Source: DASYYE01 sp035946955
GTDB lineage: Bacteria; Actinomycetota; Actinomycetes; Streptosporangiales; Streptosporangiaceae
Length of the DNA: 20,325 bases
Assembly: GCA_035946955.1 (NCBI GenBank)
Contig: DASYYE010000527.1
Location: 1-20,325, forward strand
Direction of reading: 5' to 3'
Shown in pieces: positions 6,689 through 14,566 of the stretch; the stretch's first letter is position 1; the number at the start of each line of letters is the position of its first letter. The translations under genes and the position numbers were made by a program. The notes beneath the pieces were generated by a model, which saw only the letters and a program-made list of their open reading frames with translations, ran no database searches and was not told the DNA's origin.

Positions 6689-7133
6689 TTAGCCCCCTGG
6701 CGCTCCGCCGGAGTGGAGGCACATGGTACCAGTAGAACTCGGAACGGCATCCACAGGAGGCACGATGGCCAAGGTTGAATCCTCCTCTAGCAGCGCCGGC
6801 AAGTTTGTAGAGCACATGCCACACATTCCATTGGGATGATTAACTTCCATGATGCCGCTCGTGATCCCATTTTCGCGCATAAAGATAGCCGCTTGCGCCT
6901 CAGCGTGCCCTGTCGCAGGGTAGGCGCTGTAAGCAGGATTCGCACCGTCCGCCGATGAGAAGGTCCGCCAAGAAACTCTCCCATCCTCGACATACCGCAA
7001 GACCCCTGAAGTTGTTCTTCCGTTAAACGCAGGAAGCGCTGGCGGCTGTTCTGGGGCAGTGCCCCCCGCACCCTGCACCCAGCACCATGACCGCGATGGC
7101 GGCCATTGCAACCGGACCGATAACAAGTTTCAT
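6689..7133 (-). pseudogene. Lipoprotein with DddA/SCP1.201-like cytidine deaminase domain, frameshifted
   Basis: The ATG at 7133 (GGGAG eight bases upstream) opens a lipoprotein signal, MKLVIGPVAMAAIAVMVLGAGC, with a LGAGC lipobox. Right after the lipid-anchor Cys comes a run of six G on the coding strand (7062-7067), and this frame stops after 36 residues. Removing one G joins the signal to a second frame that runs to the TAA at 6689, giving a 147-residue protein. That frame holds the zinc deaminase core: H76-A-E78 in ATGHAEAQAAIFMRENG and P-N-G-M-C104-G-M-C107, then VPP. The HxE to CxxC spacing equals that of DddA (H1345, E1347, C1373, C1376). Family members deaminate cytosine in DNA as bacterial toxins. 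The base composition is AT-richer than neighbours, suggesting transfer. No immunity gene or toxin-delivery domain is seen. The frameshift may be decay, slippage or a sequencing error. Confidence 0.75.
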
Positions 7134-7251
7134 GGACAACTCCCGCTAAGGCTCTCCGCCGCACAAGCGGTGACATAGTAGTGTTCCGCCAGGCCCGCGC
7201 CAATCCCCAAAATTGGGGTCCTTCAGGCGTGCGGCGTGGCCTAGCTCCCGG

Positions 7252-7767
7252 TCAGGGCTGCTGCTGTTCCCGGGCCAGCCTTTCCTGCTCGTGCTCGACG
7301 AGCTGGAACAGGATTGCCTGGACGCGCTGGACGTGGGGGATCTCAGTGAGGACGAGCGTCCCGTGTTCGCCGGCTGACTCGACCACGAGCCGGCCGCAGC
7401 CGAGTAGCCGGTCGAGCAGGCCGTGGGAGAACGAGACATCGCTGATCCTGATCAGCGGGAAGTCCCGGCCGGACCTGGTCAGGATCCCCCGGCGCAGCCG
7501 CATCCGCCGCGTGGTGAGCTGGTAGGTCGTTGTCCGCCAGCGCAGGATCGGGACAAAGCAGAATGCCAGCACCACGACGAACGCCCCGGCCGCGGTGCCG
7601 AGCCTGACAGGCGCGGCCAGGTGTCCCTGCGGGACCAGGATGACCGCGACCGATGCCGCGACGGCCACCGCAGCCAGCAGCAACACCGGCCACAGCACAG
7701 TCTTCCAGTGCGGGTGGAGCACCAGGACGCTGCGCTCACCCTCGGAGAGGTCGGATCTGACGCCCAT
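7252..7767 (-). CDS. Membrane protein with bacterial PH domain (DUF304/bPH2 type)
   Basis: A 171-residue protein with two adjacent membrane helices (about residues 25-46 and 56-76) followed by a bacterial pleckstrin-homology-like domain. The TYQLTTRRMRLRRGILTRSGRDFPL and ISDVSFSHGLLDRLLGCGRL segments are the hallmark of this family (YdbS/YdbT-like). The C-terminus is a polar, Gln-rich helix (EHEQERLAREQQQP). The cellular role of the family is unsettled; it is thought to be membrane-associated. The gene lies about 45 bases after the biotin ligase gene on the same strand, an arrangement I recall from other actinomycetes, and is probably co-transcribed with it. The start at 7767 has no strong ribosome site. 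Confidence 0.8.
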   Translation of the reverse strand: MGVRSDLSEGERSVLVLHPHWKTVLWPVLLLAAVAVAASVAVILVPQGHLAAPVRLGTAAGAFVVVLAFCFVPILRWRTTTYQLTTRRMRLRRGILTRSGRDFPLIRISDVSFSHGLLDRLLGCGRLVVESAGEHGTLVLTEIPHVQRVQAILFQLVEHEQERLAREQQQP

Positions 7768-7812
7768 ACGCCCATGGTCGCATGTGGCACGAGATTGGGG
7801 CGGAAAGGACGC

Positions 7813-8613
7813 TCAGCGCAAGTGCACCACATCGCCGGCGCTGAGGGCGAGGAGTCCCGCCGCTGTCATGAGCTCCAGCCGCCCCGAACCGTCCACTCCC
7901 ACGGCGGTACCCGCGGTCACGGAACCGTCCGGCAGCATCACGGTCACTTCCCGCCCAAGCGTGGCGCACCAGCGCTGGTACTCCCGATGCAACCCGCAGG
8001 CGTGCGCGTCGCCAGGACTGGCCTGGTCCCGCCAGGCCAGGTACCAGCGCTCGAGTTCGGCGAGGACCGCCGTGAGCAGCCCGCCACGGGCCAGCCGCAC
8101 CCCCGACGCCAGGAAGACGGAGGTGGCAGTCGACACCGGCAACTCGCCCCTGCCCTGGCTCACGTTGATCCCAAGCCCCACCACGACCGCATCCGCAGCG
8201 CCCTCGGCCAGGATGCCCGCGACCTTGCCCTGTGCCGTGCCACTGGCAAGCACGTCATTAGGCCACTTCAGACGCACAGACAAACCGGGTGTAGCCGCCA
8301 GCGCCGCAACGACAGCCACCCCCGCCAGCAGCGGCAGCCAGGTCCGCCGGGCAGGCGGCACCGCCGCAGGCCGCAACAACACCGAAAACGTGAGCCCCGC
8401 ACCCGCCCCACTGACCCAGGCCCGGTCCAGCCGCCCACGCCCAGCGGTCTGCACCTCAGCCACCAGGACGAGCCCTTCCGGTTCGCCGCGCCGAGCCGCC
8501 GCGAGCCCATCACTGTTGGTAGACCCAGTTTCAGCCAGAACACGGACCTCCCGCCACAACCCGCCCGGCCGGACAATCAGCTCCGTGAGCTCAGCCGCGT
8601 CTAGTGACCCCAT
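7813..8613 (-). CDS. birA: Biotin--[acetyl-CoA-carboxylase] ligase
   Basis: Activates biotin with ATP and attaches it to the lysine of biotin carboxyl carrier domains. The 266-residue protein shows the nucleotide-binding loop GRGR (58-61), the biotin pocket KWPNDVL (K116) and GKVAGILAE (K130), and a C-terminal SH3-like domain. There is no N-terminal helix-turn-helix, so it is a pure ligase and not a repressor like E. coli BirA. The ATG at 8613 (MGSLDAAELTEL) overlaps a GGTGGAG ribosome site closely; GTG codons a few residues upstream are possible starts. Its natural target here is K555 of the carboxylase alpha subunit at 16833, and the neighbouring carboxylase genes fit this role. It follows ppc by 64 bases. 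Confidence 0.92.
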   Translation of the reverse strand: MGSLDAAELTELIVRPGGLWREVRVLAETGSTNSDGLAAARRGEPEGLVLVAEVQTAGRGRLDRAWVSGAGAGLTFSVLLRPAAVPPARRTWLPLLAGVAVVAALAATPGLSVRLKWPNDVLASGTAQGKVAGILAEGAADAVVVGLGINVSQGRGELPVSTATSVFLASGVRLARGGLLTAVLAELERWYLAWRDQASPGDAHACGLHREYQRWCATLGREVTVMLPDGSVTAGTAVGVDGSGRLELMTAAGLLALSAGDVVHLR

Positions 8614-8677
8614 CTCCACCTTCACCACTCGGTGTTTCAGCGTCGCGTGCAAATTCTGGCAGCGCCCTGGCTGGACT

Positions 8678-11392
8678 TCAGCCGGTGTTCTGCAGGCCTG
8701 CGGCGATGCCGTTGACGCTGAGCAGGAGCAGCCGCCCCAGGTGTTCCCGGTCAGCCGCACCGCCCCGCAGTCCTGCGAGGGCCCGCAACTGCAGGTAGGA
8801 GAGGGCGTCTACGTACGGGTCGCGCAGTGTCACCGCACGCGACAGCACCGGGCGGTTTTGGAGGAGACGCTCGTGGCCGGTCACCTGCAGGAGCAGCTCC
8901 CTGGTGAGGTCATACTCGGCCAGCACCGTCTCGGCCAGGTCGGGGCGGCCGCCCAGGGCCATGTGCCGCGCGGCCATCCGCCGGTCGGTCTTGGCCAGGC
9001 TCATCTCGGCGTTCTCGAAGAACACTGTGAGCAGCGGCCAGCCCGCGTACGCCTCCTGGACCTGCGCCAGTCCGTCGCCCTCGTCCATGACAGCGGCAAG
9101 CCCACTGCCGAGGCCGTACCAGCCGGGCAGGTTGAGCCGGGCCTGCGACCAGGCGAACACCCAGGGGATCGCCCGCAGGTCTGCCAGGGTGATCGGGCCG
9201 GGCGCGCCACCGGGCCCAGGTACACCGGCCCGTCGCGCTGGCCGGGAACCGATCCGCAGCCAGCTCAGCTCCTCCAGCGGGCTGATCCGGGCGAACCATT
9301 CGGCGAACCCCTCCGTATTGACCAGTGCCTGGTAGGCGCGCTGTGACGCGTCCGCGGCCCGTGCCGCGACCGGCCGGAACCGCGCGGCTGCCTTTTCCGC
9401 ACGTTCCGCGGTACCGGGTGCCGAGGCGACCAGCACCGCCGAGGTGACCTGTTCCATGTGCCGCTGTGCGATGACCGGGTCTGCGTAGCGGGCGAAGATG
9501 ACCTCGCCCTGCTCGGTGACTTTCAGCCGCCCGTTCACCGACCCGGGTGCCTGGGCCAGTACCGCCCGCCCGGCAGGCCCGCCACCACGGCCGAGCGCGC
9601 CGCCGCGGCCGTGGAACAAGGTCAGCCGCACGCCTTCCTTGGCGGCCCAGCGGGCCAGGCGCTCCTGGGCGTCATACAGTGCCAGGGTCGCGCTGAACGG
9701 CCCGAGTTCCTTGGCCGAGTCGGAGTAGCCGAGCATGACCTCCAACTGGCGGCCATTGGCTGCGAGCCTGGCCATGACAGGGGCCAGCGTCACCATCTCG
9801 TCCAGCACGGCCGTGGCGTTGTGCAGGTCCTCGCCGCTCTCGAACAGCGGGACGACGTCGAGCACTGGCGGGGCGCCGGTGCGTACGGCGTGCTCCGCGA
9901 TCCGGTACACAGCGGCGATATCAGCCGCGGAACGGGTGAAGCTGATTACGTAGCGTCGGCACGCTTCCACCCCGAAACGCCCCTGGACCCACCCGATCGC
10001 CCGGATGGTGGCCAGCACCTCTTCGGTCTGGGGTGAGAGGGGGCCGCCTGCCTCGACCTCGGCCAGGGCCTTGGCATGCACCGCGCTGTGCTGGCGGACC
10101 TCGAGTTCGGCGGCGTGGAACCCGAACGTCTCGGCCAGCCACACCAGGTGCTGCAGCTCACCGAATGCCTGCCGGCCCACTCCGGCACCGGCCAGCGAGC
10201 CCTGGGCGATGCGGAGGTCGGCGAGGAACTCCCCGCAGGTGCGGTAGGCGAGGTCCGCCTGGCGCAGCCGGGTGGCGGTCAGCCGCTCCGCCAGGTACAG
10301 CAGCCAGGTCCGGTACGGCTCTTCGGGAGAGCGCTCGGCAATGCCGGCCATCAGCTCTGGGTGGGCCGTTTCGGCGGCCTCCAGGGCCAGGGTCAGCTCG
10401 GTGCTCGGCGGCGCGGCATCGGCGTGGACGGTGAGCGCCCGGCCGAGCCTGGTCGTGGCGGTCTCCAGTGCCAGCAGCGCGTGCTCGGCCTGTATGACCG
10501 CGGTCTCCCTGGTGACCTGCGCGGTCACCAGCGGGTTGCCGTCCCGGTCGGCCCCGACCCAGCTCCCGAACCGCAGGAAGGCCGAGACCATGGGGGGCAG
10601 AGTGTCGTCCGTGGGCTCCCCATCGGCCGCCGCCAGGGTCCGGCAGGTCTGGTCGAGGGTGCGGTAGAGCACGGGCGCGAGCGCGAAGAGCGTCTCGTCG
10701 AACACGGCCATGACGGCCCGTACCTCGTCAATGGGCCGCATCGGCGTGACCCGCAACGGCGCGGTCAGCCAGAGGAGATGGACCTCCTCCCGCAGCCGCC
10801 GCCGCAGGCCCGCCTGCTCGGTGTCCGTGACCACGCTGTCCAGTGCCTCGAGGAGGACGGCGAGCCGCCGCAGCGCGGTGGCCACCGCCCGGCGGCGTGC
10901 CTCCGTTGGGTGGGCGGTCAGCACCGGGTGGACCCGCAACCGCCCGAGCAGGTCATCGAGCAGGCCGCTGCCTGGCTCCTGGCTGAGCTGCGTCACCGCG
11001 GCGGCCAGCGACTCCCGCCGTGGCCAGTCCACGCCGGAGTGCCCTGGGCCCGCGCCACCAGGTGGGCTGCGCAGCACCCGGACCCGCTGCCGTTCCTCGG
11101 CCAGGTTGGTCAGGTGGAAGTAGACGGTGAAGGCCTTGGCCACCAGTTCGGCGCGTTCCAGCGGCCAGGCCGCCACCAGGGCGGCGATCTCGTCGCCGGT
11201 GTGGTCAGCCACGTCCGGCGCTGGCGGCGGGCTGACCCGGGCGGCGATCACCGCATGCCGCAGCCGCTCCACGTCGTCGAGCAGGTCTTGGCCACCGGCC
11301 TCACGGATGACCTCACCGAGGAGTTCACCCAGTAGCCGTACGTCCCGCCGCATCAGCGCGGGCAACTCCTGACGGTCCGCCTCCCTGGTCAT
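8678..11392 (-). CDS. ppc: Phosphoenolpyruvate carboxylase
   Basis: Adds bicarbonate to PEP to make oxaloacetate, replenishing the TCA cycle. The protein has 904 residues, the usual length. Conserved motifs in order: VLTAHPTEARRRAV with catalytic H161, SWVGADRDGNP, GYSDSAKELGPF, FHGRGGALGRGGGP and the typical C-terminus GIAAGLQNTG, which is essential in this family. All key motifs are intact. The ATG at 11392 is chosen because TAGGCT stands nine bases upstream and family N-termini fit; the message is probably leaderless. A GGTCTAGACC palindrome overlaps the promoter. The gene is divergent from pccB with a 164-base gap and is followed by birA. Confidence 0.96.
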   Translation of the reverse strand: MTREADRQELPALMRRDVRLLGELLGEVIREAGGQDLLDDVERLRHAVIAARVSPPPAPDVADHTGDEIAALVAAWPLERAELVAKAFTVYFHLTNLAEERQRVRVLRSPPGGAGPGHSGVDWPRRESLAAAVTQLSQEPGSGLLDDLLGRLRVHPVLTAHPTEARRRAVATALRRLAVLLEALDSVVTDTEQAGLRRRLREEVHLLWLTAPLRVTPMRPIDEVRAVMAVFDETLFALAPVLYRTLDQTCRTLAAADGEPTDDTLPPMVSAFLRFGSWVGADRDGNPLVTAQVTRETAVIQAEHALLALETATTRLGRALTVHADAAPPSTELTLALEAAETAHPELMAGIAERSPEEPYRTWLLYLAERLTATRLRQADLAYRTCGEFLADLRIAQGSLAGAGVGRQAFGELQHLVWLAETFGFHAAELEVRQHSAVHAKALAEVEAGGPLSPQTEEVLATIRAIGWVQGRFGVEACRRYVISFTRSAADIAAVYRIAEHAVRTGAPPVLDVVPLFESGEDLHNATAVLDEMVTLAPVMARLAANGRQLEVMLGYSDSAKELGPFSATLALYDAQERLARWAAKEGVRLTLFHGRGGALGRGGGPAGRAVLAQAPGSVNGRLKVTEQGEVIFARYADPVIAQRHMEQVTSAVLVASAPGTAERAEKAAARFRPVAARAADASQRAYQALVNTEGFAEWFARISPLEELSWLRIGSRPARRAGVPGPGGAPGPITLADLRAIPWVFAWSQARLNLPGWYGLGSGLAAVMDEGDGLAQVQEAYAGWPLLTVFFENAEMSLAKTDRRMAARHMALGGRPDLAETVLAEYDLTRELLLQVTGHERLLQNRPVLSRAVTLRDPYVDALSYLQLRALAGLRGGAADREHLGRLLLLSVNGIAAGLQNTG

Positions 11393-11401
11393 CGCAAAGC
11401 A

Positions 11402-11421
11402 AGCCTAAATGGTCTAGACCG
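11402..11421 (-). promoter_or_regulatory. ppc promoter with DasR-like operator
   Basis: A -10 box TAGGCT (minus strand, 11402-11407) lies nine bases from the ppc start. Three bases upstream, at 11411-11420, is the perfect palindrome GGTCTAGACC, preceded on the plus strand by T. TGGTCTAGACC matches 11 of 12 bases of the DasR responsive element core TGGTCTAGACCA. The location between -10 and -35 would suit repression. Confidence 0.5.
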
Positions 11422-11523
11422 CGCGTACACGCCGGCCTACCCAAGGTTCACCCTCCCGTCACGCTGTGCCAGTCCCGCTCGCCTCCGGGCCACCGGACGG
11501 ACAGGCGGGCAGTCCGGACCAGC

Positions 11524-11549
11524 GGCCTGCGAGGCCACGCGGCTACGCT
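11524..11549 (+). promoter_or_regulatory. pccB promoter, leaderless type
   Basis: TACGCT (11544-11549) ends seven bases before the pccB ATG and there is no ribosome site, so transcription probably starts at or next to the ATG. GGCCT-GCG-AGGCC (11524-11536) forms a five-base inverted repeat in the spacer/-35 area and may be an operator. Confidence 0.4.
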
Positions 11550-11556
11550 TTGGCAT

Positions 11557-13146
11557 ATGGGCACCGAACCCGCGGGTAACCCCCCGGACCCGCACACCAC
11601 GGCCGGGCGGATCGCAGACCTGCTCCGCCGGCGCGAGGAGGCGGTCCATGCGGGGTCGGCCCGCGCGGTGGAACGACAGCATGCCAAGGGCAAACTGACC
11701 GCCAGGGAGCGAGTCGAGCGGCTGCTGGACGAAGGCTCGTTCACGGAATTCGACGAACTGGCCCGGCACCGGGCGACTGCTTTCGGCGTGGCGGACAACC
11801 GCCCCTACGGTGACGGCGTGGTCACCGGGTTCGGGACCGTGGACGGCAGGCCCGTGTGCGTGTACAGCCAGGACTTCACCGTGTTCGGTGGGTCGCTGGG
11901 CGAGGTCTACGGCGAGAAGATCGTCAAGATCATGGACCACGCGCTGAAGACGGGGTGCCCGCTGATCGGCATCAACGACGGGGGCGGCGCCCGGATCCAG
12001 GAAGGCGTCGTGGCACTGGGCCTCTTCGCCGAGATCTTCTACCGCAATGTGGTCGCCTCCGGCGTGGTCCCGCAGATCTCGCTGATCATGGGTCCGTGCG
12101 CGGGCGGGGCTGTCTACTCCCCCGCGATCACCGACTTCACACTCATGGTCGACAAGACCTCCCACATGTTCATCACGGGACCCGACGTGATCAAGACGGT
12201 GACCGGCGAGGACGTGAGCTTCGAGGAGCTCGGCGGCGCACACGCGCACAGCGTCAAGTCGGGGGTTGCCCACTACCAGGCCAAAGACGAGGACGACTGC
12301 CTGGACTACGCCCGCGAACTGCTCTCCTACCTGCCCTCGAACAACCTCGACGACCCACCGAGGCTGCCCCGCGAACTCAGCGACTCCGACGACGAGGACC
12401 CCGAGCTAGACGCCATCATCCCCGACTCCCCGAACCAGCCCTATGACATGCACCAGGTGATCACCCACGTGCTGGACGACGGGGTCTTCCTGGAGGTCCA
12501 CGCCGCGTTCGCGCCCAACATCGTGGTCGGTTTCGGCCGCGTGGCCGGTGCGAGCGTCGGTGTGGTCGCCAACCAGCCCATGAACCTGGCTGGCTGCCTG
12601 GACATAGACGCATCAGAGAAAGCCGCCAGGTTCGTCCGCACCTGCGACGCATTCAATATCCCCGTGCTCACGTTCGTGGACGTCCCCGGGTTCCTGCCAG
12701 GCACCGGCCAGGAGTGGGGCGGGATCATCCGGCGCGGCGCGAAACTGATCTACGCCTATGCGGAGGCCACGGTCCCCAAGGTGACCGTGATCACCCGCAA
12801 GGCCTACGGCGGCGCCTACGACGTCATGGGCTCCAAGCACCTGCGCGGGGATGTGAACCTCGCCTGGCCCACCGCCCAGATCGCGGTCATGGGCGCGCAG
12901 GGGGCAGTCAACATCCTCTACCGCCGCGAACTCGCCGACGCCGACGACCCGGACGCACTGCGAGCAGAGCGGGTGACCGAGTACGAAGACACGTTCGCCA
13001 ACCCGTATATCGCCGCCGAACGCGGGTACGTGGACGCGGTGATCCGTCCTGCCGAGACGAGGTCACAGGTCACCCGCGCATTGCGGGTACTACGGACCAA
13101 ACGGCAGACACTCCCTGCTAAGAAGCACGGGAACATCCCCCTGTAA
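11557..13146 (+). CDS. pccB: Propionyl-CoA carboxylase beta subunit
   Basis: Carboxyltransferase subunit making (S)-methylmalonyl-CoA from propionyl-CoA, 529 residues. The N-terminal half has GDGVVTGFGTVDGRPV, GINDGGGARIQEG and GPCAGGAVYSPAITDF. The C-terminal half has DVPGFLPGTGQEWGGIIRRGAK and RKAYGGAYDVMGSKH. The Asp that decides propionyl- over acetyl-CoA in Streptomyces coelicolor PccB (D422) is residue 422 here too, which confirms both function and start codon. The full protein ends KKHGNIPL, the usual tail. It is divergent from ppc. The usual epsilon subunit gene is not directly next door but one gene further on, after a NYN-domain gene. Its partner alpha subunit is at 16833. Confidence 0.95.
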   Translation: MGTEPAGNPPDPHTTAGRIADLLRRREEAVHAGSARAVERQHAKGKLTARERVERLLDEGSFTEFDELARHRATAFGVADNRPYGDGVVTGFGTVDGRPVCVYSQDFTVFGGSLGEVYGEKIVKIMDHALKTGCPLIGINDGGGARIQEGVVALGLFAEIFYRNVVASGVVPQISLIMGPCAGGAVYSPAITDFTLMVDKTSHMFITGPDVIKTVTGEDVSFEELGGAHAHSVKSGVAHYQAKDEDDCLDYARELLSYLPSNNLDDPPRLPRELSDSDDEDPELDAIIPDSPNQPYDMHQVITHVLDDGVFLEVHAAFAPNIVVGFGRVAGASVGVVANQPMNLAGCLDIDASEKAARFVRTCDAFNIPVLTFVDVPGFLPGTGQEWGGIIRRGAKLIYAYAEATVPKVTVITRKAYGGAYDVMGSKHLRGDVNLAWPTAQIAVMGAQGAVNILYRRELADADDPDALRAERVTEYEDTFANPYIAAERGYVDAVIRPAETRSQVTRALRVLRTKRQTLPAKKHGNIPL

Positions 13147-13159
13147 TCAGTTGGTGGCA

Positions 13160-13165
13160 TAGGGT
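13160..13165 (+). promoter_or_regulatory. -10 box of the NYN gene
   Basis: TAGGGT ends eight bases before the ATG at 13174, in a 27-base gap after pccB. AGGG inside it could instead serve as a ribosome site. Either the NYN-accE pair has its own leaderless transcript, or it is translated from pccB read-through. Confidence 0.35.
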
Positions 13166-13173
13166 TGTTAACG

Positions 13174-14166
13174 ATGACTGACATCCCCACCTCGCTTCCG
13201 TCCCTCGCCCGATACGCGGTCATGGTGGACGTCGGGTACATCTACGCTGCCGCTGGCGAACTGCTGTTCAGTACGTCATCCCGCCACGAGTTCCGGGTGG
13301 ACGCGGACAAGCTGATCCAGGCGCTGACCCGCCACGCGGACGGCCTGGTCCGCGGCGAACTGCTGCGCGTCTACTGGTATGACGCGGCCCGCGACCGGGT
13401 GCCAACCATCGACCAGCGCGTGATCGCCCACATGGCCTGGGTGAAGCTGCGGCTGGGCAACCTCAACGCCCGCGGCCAGCAGAAGGGCGTGGACGCCCAG
13501 ATCCGCGCGGACATGGAGGCCCTCGCCCGGCACCGCGCCATCACCGACGCGGTGCTGATAGCCGGCGATGAGGACATGGTGCCGGCGGTGGAGGCCGCCC
13601 AGGCGTTCGGCGTGCGCGTCCACCTGTGGGGCGTGGAACCGCCGTTCGGGACCAACCAGGCCGAGCGGCTGGTCTGGGAGGCCGACACGGTCGAGACCCT
13701 CGACCGCACGTTCCTAGAGCCCTACTTCACCAAACAAGCCGAACCGCCGGCGGAGTCCGGCAGCCAGTCGGCGCAGTCCTCCGTGCCCTCGCCCGCGCAA
13801 CTGTTCCGGGAACGTCATCCACCCCGGCCCTCGCCGCGCTCGATGGCCTCAACCGGCAATACCGGCGCCTTCTCGACTGGTTCCTTCTCGACCGGGGCAT
13901 TCCGGCTCGGCCCGGACCGGGAAAAGGTCGAGGAGGCAGGGGAGCACGTGGCCCACAAGTGGATCCTCACCCGGGGCGCGGACAACATCCGCGACCTGCT
14001 GCCCGGCCCCATCCTTCCGCCCGTGATCGACAAGGAACTGCTGGTGGAGGCGGAAAAAGAGCTTGGCTTGTCGCTGCGCCCGTACCAGGAGGCCAGGGAG
14101 TGGCTGCGGGACGCGTTCTGGGAGCGGATCCGCCGCGAGTTCGGCATCAGCGTGGGCCGCTCGTGA
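13174..14166 (+). CDS. NYN (PIN-like) domain protein, putative RNase
   Basis: A 330-residue protein with an N-terminal NYN domain (about 14-175), the PIN-like fold of metal-dependent ribonucleases. The acidic positions are present: D19 in YAVMVDVGYIY, D107 in KGVDAQIRADM, and D132/D134 in AGDEDMVPAVEAA. A low-complexity linker rich in Pro, Ser and Gly/Phe repeats (about 188-245) leads to a C-terminal helical domain (about 246-328) resembling OST-HTH/LOTUS-like extensions; that last assignment is tentative. The ATG at 13174 is preferred over a TTG three codons upstream. Its last base pairs overlap the next start (GTGA), so it is translationally coupled to the carboxylase epsilon subunit. Its RNA target is unknown. 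Confidence 0.85.
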   Translation: MTDIPTSLPSLARYAVMVDVGYIYAAAGELLFSTSSRHEFRVDADKLIQALTRHADGLVRGELLRVYWYDAARDRVPTIDQRVIAHMAWVKLRLGNLNARGQQKGVDAQIRADMEALARHRAITDAVLIAGDEDMVPAVEAAQAFGVRVHLWGVEPPFGTNQAERLVWEADTVETLDRTFLEPYFTKQAEPPAESGSQSAQSSVPSPAQLFRERHPPRPSPRSMASTGNTGAFSTGSFSTGAFRLGPDREKVEEAGEHVAHKWILTRGADNIRDLLPGPILPPVIDKELLVEAEKELGLSLRPYQEAREWLRDAFWERIRREFGISVGRS

Positions 14167-14393
14167 CCGGGCCGGAGCCGCTGTTCTCGGTCATGGCTGG
14201 CCAGCCCACACCCGAGGAGCTGGCCGCGCTCACCGTGGTGCTGGCACGTGTCCTGGCAGCACGCTCAGCCGCCGCGCAAGCTGCCTCATACTCGGGGACC
14301 AAGCCGGGCCATTGGGCCGACCGGTCGCACCTGCTGCGCGTCCCGCTGACCCCCGGCCCCGGCGCCTGGCGTCGCTCCGCGCTCCCCCACTGA
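14163..14393 (+). CDS. Acyl-CoA carboxylase epsilon subunit
   Basis: Small accessory subunit of actinobacterial acyl-CoA carboxylases (AccE/PccE), 76 residues, which stabilises the alpha-beta complex. The family pattern is clear: the N-terminal GQPTPEELAALTVVLARVLA and the C-terminal WADRSHLLR then PGPGAWRRSALPH. The GTG start at 14163 overlaps the stop of the NYN gene by four bases (GTGA), so translation is coupled. In related genomes this gene usually follows the beta subunit directly; here the NYN gene comes between. A longer upstream reading in the same frame is just a shadow of the NYN gene. Proposed partners are PccB at 11557 and the alpha subunit at 16833. Confidence 0.88.
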   Translation: MTGPEPLFSVMAGQPTPEELAALTVVLARVLAARSAAAQAASYSGTKPGHWADRSHLLRVPLTPGPGAWRRSALPH

Positions 14394-14498
14394 CGCCACG
14401 CCCTATCCCAGCCGCACCACCCACCCCGCCCCTTATCTTGCTGTTATCAGCACGCATACCCACCAGCGCCAGAACCCGCGGCCCACAACAGAACCACA

Positions 14499-14558
14499 GC
14501 GAGTCCGTGTGCCAGATCTGCTGTTGCAGCGACGCTCTCGGCACACGAACCCACTCGC
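14499..14558. repeat. Two-part inverted repeat between accE and the adaA-alkA gene
   Basis: GCGAGT and CGTGTGCC (14499-14513) face GGCACACG (14540-14547) and ACTCGC (14553-14558); a small asymmetric internal loop separates the two stems. Inside the loop CTGC and GCAG form a further short stem. It may terminate the accE transcript or structure the leader of the next gene. The 14394-14640 gap holds no convincing gene. Confidence 0.45.
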
Positions 14559-14566
14559 CGGCCGCG

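Noticed and set aside
6531..6692. Plus-strand open stretch reading LLELGLIDYFATARRAFDGRLF, faintly like part of a tyrosine integrase
   Set aside because: No start codon, no catalytic residues and only a short vague resemblance; not enough to call an integrase remnant.
6764..6838. Plus-strand 24-codon frame with a near-perfect ribosome site (GGAGG, six bases before ATG)
   Set aside because: It lies inside the deaminase gene on the other strand; the apparent ribosome site is the complement of codons for the conserved VPP motif.
7205..7218. CCCCAA-AA-TTGGGG inverted repeat between the PH-domain and deaminase genes
   Set aside because: Six-base arms with a two-base centre; too short to be convincing as a terminator, and no promoter is evident next to it.
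7423..9346. Long plus-strand open frames opposite birA and ppc
   Set aside because: High-GC shadow frames; the translations are Arg/Pro/Gln-rich without domains, while the minus strand has clear families.
10076..11335. 419-codon plus-strand frame opposite ppc
   Set aside because: Antisense shadow of ppc with no recognisable domain.
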